Shown one piece after another: positions 21,588-34,844 of a stretch of DNA of 64,000 nt; the first letter of the stretch is position 1, and each line of letters starts with the position of its first letter. Source of the DNA: Cynocephalus volans (lineage: Eukaryota > Chordata > Mammalia > Dermoptera > Cynocephalidae); the NCBI RefSeq assembly GCF_027409185.1, contig NC_084469.1, forward strand, positions 33,098,293 through 33,162,292, given 5' to 3'. The notes below the pieces were generated by a model. That model worked only from the letters and a program-made list of their open reading frames with translations, searched no databases and was not told where the DNA came from. Both the position numbers and the translations under genes were made by a program.

Positions 21588-24500
21588 CTGTAAAATCAGA
21601 AAGTCACTTCACTCACTTTTGGAAGTACAATGAATGAACAAACCATTAGTATGGAGTCTTAAGAATTTAAACTAGTAATGTTAAAATGTTTAAGAAATGT
21701 TTTGTTAAAAGTAACAGCTTAAGGTTTCAGATGGATAACAGTAGTGTTCACTATTCATGTAAGGTGACAAACAGTGGAGCAACTACTGGAAATATTTTTG
21801 GTTTTGTTTTTTGGCAGCTGGCTGGTATGAGAATCCAAACCCAACTGGAAATGTTTTTGAAGATATTCATTAAGAAATACCTTTGACCACACAACAAAAT
21901 CACATTATAGAAAAGTCATCATTTTCAGTCCTCCCACCATACTCATTTCTTAAGACCCTATCTATCTATCATGTGGCTCCCATTCCAGTAATTACTTGAC
22001 ATGCAAATTCTAAAATTAGGTTTCTTATCTGAGCGAAGAGGTTGATTTTGGCATACTACAAAGAAAAACTATCTTGCAATAGTAGCTGACTGAAATATTT
22101 ACTTACTCCTCCTTTAGGATGGACTGAATGCACTTTCGCTGGTAGGCACTGAGAGTAATGGTGGGTTTTTGAAGACTCAGCACCTTTTCCATCTTTCGCT
22201 GTTGATAGTCTTTTTTCATAGTAACCTTAAGTTTCGAACAGAACATAGATATTTAGGCTATGGTTTGCCACACATTTTCATGGTGTCCCTTTTAGTTCTT
22301 TTTTACATTTTATTAAATTATTTTATGTAAAACAAGTGCTTTAAAAAAATACTGAATTTAGCCACCTTGCATCCTGTTCCTACCTGTTTGATGGCATTTC
22401 CCAAATGTCGAAGTTGATCAGGTATCAGCTGTAATTCTTTCTTCATGTCTCTCTCACTATCAGAGAGAACTGGGAGCTGAGAGTGAAAACTGTGAAGTAC
22501 TTTTTTCATCCTTCAGAAAAGGTAAGCAAACACTCAGCTTAAGATCTCTGCTAACTAAGGAGAAACACAATTACAAATAAAGCTCATAATTCATGAATCA
22601 TATTTCACAGGGGTGTCTGTGAAAAAGGGCCCCAGAGGATGGGTTAGGGGACAGCATAATGTCTCCCTAACATGTACTTTAGCAAAGGGTAGGGGCATCA
22701 ATTCAATTCTGTAGATATGTGAGCACCTGCTCAGGCCCATTTTCTTAATAAGACTGTTAGTACCTGAGTACTTAATAACCATGTTAGTACTTGAGTAGGG
22801 AACTCAGTGTTACACAGCTCACAGACCTGTTCATGATGTCTTCTTGTTTTTCCTTGGCTTCCTCATATTTGTCAGCTAAGCGCTCAGCCATTTCCCGTAG
22901 GCTTTTCCTAATGACATAAGAAACAACACTCTTGGGGTCCACCTCGATGTTGAAGCCAGCTGATGTGTCTCAGCATCTTAGGGTGAGATATAGTTCCAGT
23001 CTTACTGACCTATTATTGTTTTCTTCTCCTTAGTTTTGACACTCACCTCTCCTCTCGACAATAATTGAGATCTTCTAGTTGTTTCTTTTTTTGGTCACAT
23101 AATAATTTGACCCTTCAAGAACAAAAAGAATAAAGTTTAATCAGAAGCCAGGTCTAGGCTATTATACAGCATCAGCTACCAGTCAGGGACTAGTGGTTTG
23201 TGAACACAGAACATCATACCTCCGCTGAATCTCCTCCTTTGCCAGGTCCTGTTTAAGAATGTACTGTTCTCTGAACACCTGGGTGGCTCTGCTGATGAGC
23301 TGAAGACATTCTTCAGGAGGAGGGACCATATCCTTTTCAGATGATCTTAAAAACAAAGTTTCTACCTTTATTTTCCTTAGCTGAGTAACAACTGAAAATA
23401 GACGTAAGTCATAGCTGCCTTTCCCCTCCCTTCTTTTTAACACTTCCTGTTTATCATTCTCAGGCGCCTCTTCTCCATCTATTCACTAGCTGATTGAATA
23501 TGCCCTGTTTCCTCCATCTCCACCATAGTAAAAAGTATATGAAACAGCTGAGTACAGAAAGGATGAACATAATTATGAAGACAGAGAAGAGAACCCATTC
23601 TTAAAACCTATGTATACACAAGATCCTGTACTTCAAGAATGTTGGATTGGCAACACTACGTTGCAAAATGCTTCTAATATGCTTTTCAAAGGAATCTGGG
23701 GTTTCAGCCAGAATACGGAGGGGAGATTCTGCCACTTCAACATCTTCTCTGGTGCAGAGCAGGGGAGGAGATGCTGGATGGACTGTACTTCTGCAAAATA
23801 AGCAGACAGATAAATCAATCGAAGTTATTTACCATGGAGTTATTTACTCTAAGTATTATATGAAAGCATAAACCACAGTTATTCAGAACTTTGAGAACAT
23901 AAGAAACTATAAGACATTATTTTTGTAGAAGTACAAAAATGCACATTTTCTGCCTTGAAAAGGTCACCTTGGGACGCTATTCCCTTATTCTACCAATGCT
24001 GCCATTTGTCAAAGCATTTTGGACTCTGCCACTTCAAATTCCTTTTAAAGATCAAGGCAGCACAAAAATAAAATCTACCATGGACTCTTTCTGCAAAGGA
24101 ATTGAGAACTACTTTTATAAGCCAGATCCACAAACATAAATAAATCACTCATTTATTACATATAGTTTAGATTTGGTCAGAACCAATATTAAAGCCAGAT
24201 AACTACTACACATAATATATACCCTATTTGGTTCTATATAACTTGATTTCTAAAAATTACATCCTATCAATTGCAGATATTCACAAAGGCAATTTCAGAA
24301 AGAGCTTGAAAGATATGGCTAACTTTGGCAGCACAGTAAGTGACTTACTTTGAAGGCAAGAATTCAAATTTAGAAGAGTTTGTTAAATGATAACATTACT
24401 TTGTAGACAATCTGTACTTCAGGGAGCTGGCAGAAACATGATTTGAAGGTATCCAGATAATTAATACTAAGTTTTTTTTTCCCCTTTGGGATTCATGTTT

Positions 24501-27500
24501 TTATTGAGAAGTAACCTAGAGTCACTAGGTTTTATTTTACTAAAGGAAGGATGGATTTTCTTTTTGTTTTTTGCAGCTGGCCAGTAAGGGGATCTGAACC
24601 CTTGACCTTGGTGTTATCAGCACCATGCTCTTCCAAGTAAGCCACTGGCCAGCCCTAAAGGTAGTATGGGTTTTTTAAAAATATGAGGCAACTGGCGAAG
24701 TAGACTTTTTCTCCAAAGTGATTTTACAAGCTAGAGTTTTTAATGTATTTTAGTATGAATAACACAAAATTGATTTTGAATTATTTTCCCTTCCAAATAG
24801 TGTAACTTGTCAATCTTCAAGGAGCATAGAAGATCCTCTAAGGACAGTAAATTAATGCCAGTATTTTGAAATTATGTCAGTTTCTAGAAGCACATGCTAT
24901 GAACTGACACCAAGAGACTGGGGGGTACAGTGTCTGATACTCCAGTGACTTTTGTTATTCCTGCATTTTTGAAACTCAATGACCTTACCTTCCAGAGCTG
25001 TTGGAAAAGGAAAATGGTGATTATAGCTTAATATCTGAGTTCCTCAAGGGGAATGAGAATTATAAGTTCAGCTTTTTACCACCTTTCTTCAGGGTTTACA
25101 TATTCTATGATGTCCCTCTGAGGCTGGCACTTTGTGTGAGTATGGACTTTTGAGTCAGTCAGACCTTCATCTGCAGCCCAGCTCCACTTGTTACCTGTGA
25201 CTTCACCATTTAATCTCTCGAGCCCTGTTTCTCTTCTGTAAAATGAGGACTACAGTGCTTTCCTTACAGGGCTGCTTTGATGATTCCAGGAGGCAATGCA
25301 GGTAAATGACTTACTTCCAAACCTGACATGTAGAGCTTGAGAATCATTAATTCATATTTATAATAGAGTTCGGTATTTTAGTATTTTGTTCCCATACTTT
25401 GAAGAAAAGGTCCTGATTCTCAGCTAGTTGTAGAAGATGCCAGAAATCATGACTATAAAATTTAGAAACCTAAGAAATGATGGGAACAACAGAAATATCT
25501 ACGCTTCTAAGCCTCAACTCAGAAGCTAAATCTTAAACTATGTACATACAGGTTCAAAACAGTTACTGAATGCATTTTCCTAGCTTTGATTTTGCAGAAC
25601 TCATGAGAGCTGTGTGGAGAATACAAAATGGGACGTACAATAAAGGCCTTATGAGGCATTCATAGGTACTGGTGATACAGATCATCGTGGGCCCCAGAAT
25701 GTCAGGGACGATCCAGAATCCTTGAATCGGAGCTGGCTGCCTGGAAAAACACACAGTCACAGTTAAGTTACTAAGTAGCAAATACAATGGAACCAAAAGC
25801 AAAGACATGACTAAGGTCCCTGGCCTTCTCAGGCCTGGGCTGACAGTTGCCTGGGATATGCTCTATCAGTGCAGCAAACCCCAAAGTGGTGACCTGGAAA
25901 TTTGTAGCTCTGATCACTGTGAACAAGCTGTCACTTAACAGTTTAGAGGCCATTTTGCCAAGTCAGTCAATAACCTATAGCCTCAGAGTGCTCACTGTAA
26001 TCTCAGCAGCCACATGTTACACTGAAGTTCATTCTTTGTGTCTTTATCTGCAAGTCACATAAGTCCCAGCCAACTTTGTGCCTAGTCCACTGCACAACAC
26101 AAATTAAATGCTCAAACTGGTGAATGAAAAGAACTTTAGAGTCTATCTCATGTTAAACATTCAACGAAGCCTAATATCTGCAGTTGACCCTTGAACACAG
26201 GTTTGAACTGCGTGGATCCACTTGCACACAGATTTTTCTTAATAAACTGTGGATCGAAAATACAATATTCATGGAATGCAGAACCCAAGTATATGGAGGG
26301 CTGACTTTTTATATATGCAGGTTCCACACAGCAGACTGCACGGCTTGAGTTGCTGCAGATTTTGGTACATGTGGAAAGAGGGGAGATGTCCTGCAATCGA
26401 TTCCCTGATATACCAAGGGATGTTGTATGTCATAGGACTTCATTTATTGTGCATAGCATGCATCTCCCTCTCAATCTTCTTTCCCACTTCACTGAAGACA
26501 CTGGAAACTGTGGCCTGCAGATGGGAACTGTCCTCCCTGCCAATATGCTCCCCTATAGGCCCCACCTATCCCGCCCCCACAGCACATTTCTGCCCCTGAA
26601 TGTCAAAGCCATCTCCTTTCACAGCCTCTGAAGATTGTGCCATCAACTGTGTAGTTTCAAAATCTCCCTACTGTCTAATTCCCCACAGCTTATAAACAAA
26701 CAAGCTCATGTCTCCTCCATGTAAAACACTCCCCATTACATGTCCAGCTCCCCTTAACCTATTCTCCTTTCTCTCCTTCCCTTTAGAACCAGCAGTCTTT
26801 GAACAGTAGTCAACAATACTAGTTCCCCTTCCACATCTCCCATTCACCTTTTTTTGAAAGTGGGGAAGAGAAGGGGGAGAGGAAATCTGCGAGGTTCTAA
26901 AACTTTATAGTATCAATGTGAAGTCCACATACACTATCCAGGATCCAGGTCAAGAATTAGAACACTGAAACAACCTAAGACTCCCCATGTGACCCTCCTT
27001 GAGCCTTTCACTCCCCATAGAAGTAATCACTATTCTGACTTTCACGATATCATGTCCTTGACTTGCTTTATAGTTTTCCTATCTAGGTATTCATTCCTAT
27101 GCAAGACTTTAATTTTACCTGTTTTTGCAATTGATATAAATGGAATTTTATTATACATTTTTCCTGTTCACTTTTCAACCTGGTACAGTTTGCTATCCTC
27201 CCCAAACCCCCCCAGTGTTTTCCCTGTGGTCCTCTGTATTGACAAATCTAGACATTTTACTGCTCTCACTGCACTGCTGTGCTTATTTGATGCTTTGCCC
27301 ACTGCCTTCTCTTGGAAACACTCTTCTTGGCATCTTTGCTATCCTTCCCTCCAGGTCTCCTTCAGTCTCTCTGGCAGACCTTTTCTCAAATTTCCTTCCT
27401 TGCTGAGCTCCTCTGCCTTCACTCACTGCTTATAAGTGTTGCTCCTGACTCTCTTCTCGGGTCTCTCTACCCTTTCTAGGCCTTTTCCTGGGTAACTTTC

Positions 27501-30500
27501 ACCAGCATTATGTTCCAAGCTGACCGTCCCCACATCTCTGTCATCCCAGCCCTGAGCATCCAAACCCCAGGCCTACATAGCCAACTGCCTACTGGGCTCT
27601 TCCATTTGGTCCTGTAGGAACACAAAACTCCAGGTGCCCCTGCCAATTTTGTTCTTTCTCCTATGTCCCCATTTTTCTGACAAGTATCACATCAACTCAG
27701 TTATCACAAGTAGAAACCTGGGAGTTACTGTACATACCTCCCTTTATTCTATTCATCAAATATTACTGAGTATCTACTAGACACTGAGTATACAGACACG
27801 AGGCAGACAGTATTTACTAAGAAACAGACAAAGTCTCTGTCCTCATGAAACACATATATTTTAGATGTGGTGATAGACATTAAACAAATTCAAATATAAA
27901 TTGTGATATGTGCTACAAAGAAAAAGGGAGAGAATAGGAGAACCCTAAGTTAGATTGGGGAATCAAGGGAGTCCTCTCTGAAGAAGTGACAGTAAGATCA
28001 GCAAGAAGAATAAGAGCCAAAAGAAGATAGCAAGCTGGGGTTTGGGCTGGGGAAATATCTTCCAGACAGAGGAAACAATAGTGGAGTGGCCTTGAAGAAG
28101 GAGAAAGCTTGTGATGAACATCTGATGAACAGAACACTCTTAGGGGTGAAGTACCATGTTTGCAACTTACTTTCAAATGATTCAGCAATGAATCATGTGT
28201 ATGTGAGTATAAAATATATATGTATCAGAATAACGGAAGTAACAATTGTTATCTGTGTATTCAAGGGAGAGAAGGTCCTTACCTGCATGGCAATGGCTTT
28301 GTACAAAGGATGTGTTCTACAAAGCATTTCTGTTCTGTAGCAAGTTCTTGTAAACTATCCTTATCTTCTTCATCTACAAAGGAGCACATTATATAAATTA
28401 ACTGATGCTTAGATAAATTTCCAAAGTCTCAAACCATTGCTTCTCAAGAACTATGCCTTTCTGACATAAAAATATCCTTTCCCCAGGGGTCTGGATTTCT
28501 GCCCCAAGAAGGAAAGTAGGATATTCCTTGGTCGAGTTTCTAAATGCAGAAATGTTTCACTGAGAACAATCCCAGAAATCATTTTCTTCCACTGTCTTCC
28601 TTACCCACACTGATTTTATTTTTATAACAGCCTTTTAAAAACATAGTTCTCAATACCATACAACTCATCCACTCAAAGTGTACAATTCAGAACTGATAAG
28701 GATGGGCCGGCCCGTGGTTCACTCGGGAGAGTGCGGTGCTGATAACACCAAGGCCCCGGGTTCGGATCCCATATAGGGATGTCCGGTTCGCTCACTGGCT
28801 GAGCGTGGTGCTGACAACACCAAGTCAAGGGTTAAGATCCCCTTACTGGTCATCTTTAAAAAAAAAAAAGTACAATTCAATGGGTTTTTAGTATATTAAA
28901 AGAATTGTACAACCATTACCAAAATTTAGAATATTTTCATTTCCCAAACAGAAACCCATACCCATTAGCAGTTACTCTCCAGTTTCTACCAACCTTCCCA
29001 GACCTAGGCATCTATATTCTATGTCTGGATTTGCCTATTCTGGACATAGTCTATAAATGGATTCATACAATATGTAGTTGTTTCTGACTGGCTTCTTTCA
29101 CTTAGCATGATATTTTCAAGGATCATCCATATTGTAGCATGTATTAGTACTTTATTCCTTTTTATTACTGAATAATATTCAATTGCATGGATATACCACA
29201 TTTCACTTATTCTTTCATCAGTTGATGGACACTTAGCTATTTGGCTTTTGGGCTATCATGAATAATGTTGCTATGAATACTCTTGTACAAGTATTTGTGT
29301 GGACATAAGTTTTCATTTCTCCTGGATACATATACCCAGAAGTGGAACTGCTGGGTATATAGTAACTCTGTTTAATCATTTGAGGAACTGCCAGACTGTC
29401 TTCCAAAGTGGCTGCACCATTTTCCATCCTCATAAGCAGAGTGTGAGGGTCCCCATTTTCCATATCCTCATCAACACTTGTTATTGTCCATCTTTTTCAT
29501 TTTGCCATCCCTGTGTGTCTAAAGTCATATCTTACTGTGGATTTTTGGTATTTCATTTCCATAATGACTAATGATGTTGAGCATCTTTTCATGTGCTATT
29601 TGTATATCATCGATGGAACAATCTCTATGCAAATCCTTTGTCCATTTTTAAAATTGGCAAAATTAAAATTTATCTTTTTATTATTGAGTGCTAAGAGTTC
29701 TTTTATATGTTCTAGATATAAGTCCACCATCAGACATATAATTTGCAAATATTTTCTCCCATTCTGTGGGTTGTGTTTTCACTTTTGTGAGAATGTCCTT
29801 GAAGGACAAGTTTCTAAATTTTGTGATGTGCAATTTATCTATTCTTTCTTCTGCCTATTGTGCTTTTGATGTCATATCTAAGAAACCATTGCCTAATCCA
29901 AGGTCACAAAGATTTATACCTATGTTTTCTTCTATGAGTTCTATAAGTTTTATTTCTTCCATTTAAGTCTTTGATCCATTTTGAGTTCATTTTTGTGTAT
30001 ATTGTGAAGTAGGGGTCTGTAGTGGATTGAATTATGTCCGCCAAAACTCCCTGAAGCTTGAATTATCTCCCAGGTTTTATGTATAAGAAACTTGGTCCCC
30101 ACTGTGACGGTTAAGAGGGTGGGAAATCCTACTATGGTAATTGAAAGGTGGAGCCTTGAAGAGGTGATTGGATTGTAGGGCCATGTAGTAGTGAATGGAT
30201 TAATAATGGTGGTCAGTGGCATGGTTCTGAGGGCTAAAAGAAGAGGAGAGTTTATCTTTCTCTCTCTCTGCTTCCACCATCTTGCAATGTGAGACCACGG
30301 GGTCACTGTTGCCACCACCAGATGGACTTTGGACTTTCCAGACTCAGAAACTGTAAGCAATAACTTTTATTTTCTTTATAAATTACCCAGTTCCATGTAT
30401 TTTATTATAAGCAACAAAAATGGACTAATATAGGGTCCAACTTCATTCTTTTGTATGTGGATATCCAATTGTCCCAGTACCATTTGTTGAAAAGACTATC

Positions 30501-33500
30501 CTTTCCTGCATTGAATTGTTTTTGCACCCTTGTTGAAACCAATTAACTGTAAATGTAGGGGCTATTTCTGGACTTTCAGTTCTTTTCCATTGACCCATAT
30601 CTATATTCTTATGCCAATATCACACTGTCTTTATAGCTTTACAGCAAGTTTTGAGATCAGGAATCGTGGATCTTCCAACTTTATGCTTGTTTTTCAAGAC
30701 TGTTTTGGCTAGTCTAGGTCACTTGCATTTCCATACAAATTTTAGAATCAGCTTGTCAATTTCTGCAAAGAAGCCAGCTGGAATTTTGATAGGGATTGAA
30801 GTGAATCTTTACATTAATTTGAGGAGTATTACTAACGTTTAACAACATTAAGTTTTCTGGTCCAAGAACATGGGATTTTTTCATTTATTTAGGTTTTCTT
30901 TTCTTTCAATGATATTTGTAGTATTAAAAATACGTTTTGCACATCTTTTGCTCAATTCATTCTTATTTGCTTTGATGCTAGCATAAATAGAAATGTTTTA
31001 ATTTTCTTTTTGTATTCTGCATTGCTAGTGTATAGAAATAGAACTGTTATTTGTATATTGTTCATGTATCCTGAACTTGTTTGAGTCTAAATAGTTTTTT
31101 AGAGGATTCCCTAGGATTTTCTACATAAAAAATCAGGTCATCTGAGATCAGAGAGAGTTTTATTTCTACCTTTCCAATCTGTACGTCTTCTACTTCATTT
31201 TCTTGGCTAACTTCTCTGTCTAGAACCTCCATTACAATGTTGAATAGAAGTGCCAAGAGAAGATATTCTTGTTTTGTTCCTAATCTTACGGGGAGAGTGT
31301 GGAGAGCAGAATATGTAAACAATTAAATTGGAAACGCAGCTGAGGAGATTTCCAAGCAAAGCATTGAAGATATAGCCTGGTTTCTTCTTGCTGATTACAG
31401 TAAAATGTGAGGAAAGATATAATTAAGGGAAGAACTGTTGAAAAAGAACATGGACTTGATGATTTGGGAAATCCTCAATCTATCTGAATGGCAAAAGATG
31501 CTAAAATTAAAAGATTCACTGTCAGAAAAGCATGCTCTAGAGAAAAAGCCATGGGTGTGGCTGCACTACTTTTTGCTACTATCTCAGAAGGATCAAGAGG
31601 TCAGAATATTCAGTCACATCAAGGTCTCTTTGAAGTAATTAAGAGTGGGCTGGCCTGTTTGTTGGTTAGAGGATGGTGCTGATAACACTATGGTCCAGGG
31701 TTTGATTCTTGTACCATACCAACCAGGTGCCAAAAAAAAAAAAAAAAGTGTAACTTAGATCATTCAGCCATCTCAGCAGAAGCCAAAAATAGAAATGGGA
31801 TTATCTAGGAAAGATCTGTGGATGAACTTCTTGTCTACTAGAGTGAATCTCTATGACAGACACAAGAGACCCTAAAGGTTCCTGAGATTTTTACAACAGT
31901 AGTGGGTGGTTTGGACTGAAAGCGTCAGATAGAAGATCAGAGAAGGCTACTCCACCCCTAAAATTTTATAGGTAGGAAAGAGGCTGATAAAATAACTTAA
32001 CTACAAAAAAATGCTACCTTTCCTAAAAAATGAAGGATCCCTCAAGGGGCAGAGCTGTATGCCCTGAGGATTATGCCCAGTCCAATGAAATCTACTGGAA
32101 TTTGGATTCTGAAATTGCCTGGATCTGTGACTCCTTTTTCCCTTCCATCTTTTCCCCTTTTGAACTGGAATGTGTGTAACTGGTATCCTATGCTTGTCCC
32201 AACACTGTATTCTGGGAGCAGATAACTTGTTTTCTAGCTTCACAGGTCTGTAGAGACAAATTTTGCCTCAGAGTGGCAAAATATACTCAGAGTCTCACAC
32301 ATACTTTATTAAGATGATGAGATTTAGGTTAGGACTTTTGAGCTCATTAGATTTACGAGATTTTGAACTTTGTGTTGATGTTATAATTGTTTGAGACTTT
32401 TGAGAATATTGGGATGAGGTGAATGTATTTTGCATTTGGGTAAAATGTGAATCTTTGGAGGTCAAGGGGTAGATTGTAATAGGCAGAATAATGGACTCTT
32501 CAGAGATGTCCACGTCCCAATCTCCAGAACCTGTGAAAATGTTAGATTACATGACAGGGGAATAAAGATTGCAGATGGAATTAACTTTTTTATCAGATGA
32601 CTTTAAAGCAGGGATGTTATCCTGGATTATCTGGGTGGACCCAATGTTATCACAGATTTCTTTAAAAGTGAAAGAGGGAAGCAGAAAGGTCAGAGTAATA
32701 CAATGTAAGAAGGATCCAACCCATTCCACTGTTGTTGACTATGAAGATGGAGGAAGGGGGATGCTAGCCAAGAATTGTGGTAGATACTAGAAAAGTGTAG
32801 GAAATGTATTCTCCCCCAGTGCCTCCAGAAAGGAAAACTGCTCTGCCAATTTGAGCCCAGTTAGACATACACAGGACTTCTAACCTATAGAACTAACGTG
32901 TGAGGTTTTAAGCCACTAAGTTAACAACAGCAGTAGTAGAAAGCCAATACAGAAAGCATTAGGTATTTCACCAGTAAGCATGGTGTTAGGTATAGGTTTT
33001 TCAAAGATGCCCTTTATCAGTTTGAAGAAGTTTCCTTCTATTCCTAATTTGTCATGTTTTTTTTTTCTCTTTTTTTTGGTGGCTGTCTGGCCAGCCCTGT
33101 CAAGTGTTTCTTAATGTAAAAGGCTGTTGGGGAGTTTTGTTTGTTTTGTGTGGCTGACCAGTAAGGGGATCTGAATGGAGTTTCTTAAATGCTTTTTCTA
33201 TGTCTACTGAGATAATCATATGGTTTCTATCCTTTATTCTATTGATATGGTGCAATATATTGATTTTTTTTTTTTTGTATTTCATATAATGTATTTTTTT
33301 TATATTTATTATTTTTTATTTTAATTTATCAATATTAATTGATTTTTGAATGCTAAACTAATCTTGTATTCTTGGGATAAATTCCACTTACGGTATATAA
33401 TCCTTTTTATACACTGCTGGATTCAGTTTGCTAGTATTCTGTTGAGGATTTTTTTATGTCATTCATATTCATGTTTTCTGAAGTTTTCTTATCTTGGAAT

Positions 33501-34812
33501 ATCTTTGTCTTGTTTTGGTATCAGGGTAATACTGACCTCACAGAATGAGTTGGGAGGTGTTCTTTCCTCATCTATATTTTGGAAAAGCTTGTGAAAAATT
33601 GGTATTAATGGGCCAGCCCGTGGCTCACTCGGGAGAGTGTGGTGCTGATAACACCAAGGCCACGGGTTCGGATCCCATATAGGGATGGCCGGTTGCTCAC
33701 TGGGTGAGCATGGTGCTGACAACACCAAGTCAAGGGTTAAGATCCCCTTACCAGTCATCTTTTAAAAAAAAAAAAAAAATTGGTATTAATTCTTTAAATG
33801 TGAAGCTGTCTGGTCCTGGGCTTTTCTTTTTGGGTAGTTTTTTGATTATTAATCAATCTCTTATGGGTCTATTCAAATTTTCTAATTCTTCTTGAGTCAG
33901 TTTTGGTAGTTTCTTTCTTTCTTGGAATTTGTCCCTTTCATCTACATTATCTAATTGGCATACAGTTGTTCACAGTATTCCCTTAAAATCTTTTTTATTT
34001 CTTTAAGGTAGTAATGACAGCTCCTCTTTCATTTCTGACTGTAGTAATCTAAGTCTTCTCTCTTTTATTTCTTGGGCAGTCTAGCTAAAGGTCTGTCAAC
34101 TTTGTTGATCTTTGTTTCCAAGAACCAACTTTGGTTGCACTGATTTTCTCTATTATTTTTCTATTCCAAACTACTTTTTCAAGGAACCTCTGAAACTACT
34201 GAAGAGTACAGAAAGTTAGTAAACTCACCTGATCCAAGAAATTTGTGAAGTTTATGAATCCAAGTTAGCCCAACACTATGTACACCAGCTTCATGAGTAC
34301 AGTGATATCTTGAAGGACACTTGGGATCTAAAATAAAATCATAAATGATATAAAAGCAACCATTAGAAAATTGAAAGAATTTATCTCTGTATCCTATAAA
34401 CATATTTGTTGATGGAAGTGATGGAAAGTCTACAGGACTTTTATACTGTAACACTATGTCAGGGATTTGAAAATTTTTTAATTTGTTTATTTATTTATTT
34501 ATTTATTGGCAGCTGGCCGGTATATGGATTGAATCCTGTACCTTGGTGTTAAGTTCTTCAAAATAAAATGGTGATTAAGAATGGTAGGTCTGGGGCCGGC
34601 CCCGTGGTGCACTTGGGAGAGTGCAGTGCTTGGGAGCGCAGCGACGCTCCCGCTGCGGGTTCGGATCCTGTATAGGAATGGCCGGTGCGCTCACTGGCTG
34701 AGCGCGGTGTGGGCGACACCACCACGCCAAGGGTTGTGATCCCCTTACCGGTCACAAAAAGACAAATAAATAAATAAATAAATAAATAAAAAATAAAACC
34801 CAAGCTGGTGGG

Positions 34813-34844
<32 letters not shown>

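Larger units (their letters stand above)
28640..34165 (-). mobile_element. L1 element, 3' two thirds, interrupted
   Basis: Reading the minus strand gives L1 ORF2 pieces in order: ending about 33100, [17 protein letters not shown]; at about 31150-31320, reverse transcriptase [14 protein letters not shown] (usual FADD changed to ISDD); at 29019-29200, the ORF2 C-terminus [19 protein letters not shown]; then the 3' UTR. Many stops and insertions, so dead. Confidence 0.8.
28374..34228 (-). other. NUP88: NUP88 intron made almost wholly of nested repeats
   Basis: Between exons 8 and 9. An L1 in gene-sense orientation (28640-34165) is the host. Inserted in it are a t-SINE (28704-28870), a solo LTR (30018-30432), a MaLR provirus remnant (31320-32951, itself carrying a t-SINE), two decayed t-SINE pieces near 33075-33175, and a t-SINE dimer (33610-33777). 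Confidence 0.75.

Noticed and set aside
26989-27435. 148-codon plus-strand ORF
   Set aside because: It crosses L1-like and LINE2-like repeat text. No domain, no start context and no splice support.
29019-29201. L1 ORF2-like C-terminal peptide as a gene
   Set aside because: It is part of a dead L1 with stops and nested insertions, so it is reported as a mobile element only.
29950-30360. 136-codon minus-strand ORF
   Set aside because: It is the antisense of a solo LTR plus L1 sequence, open by chance.
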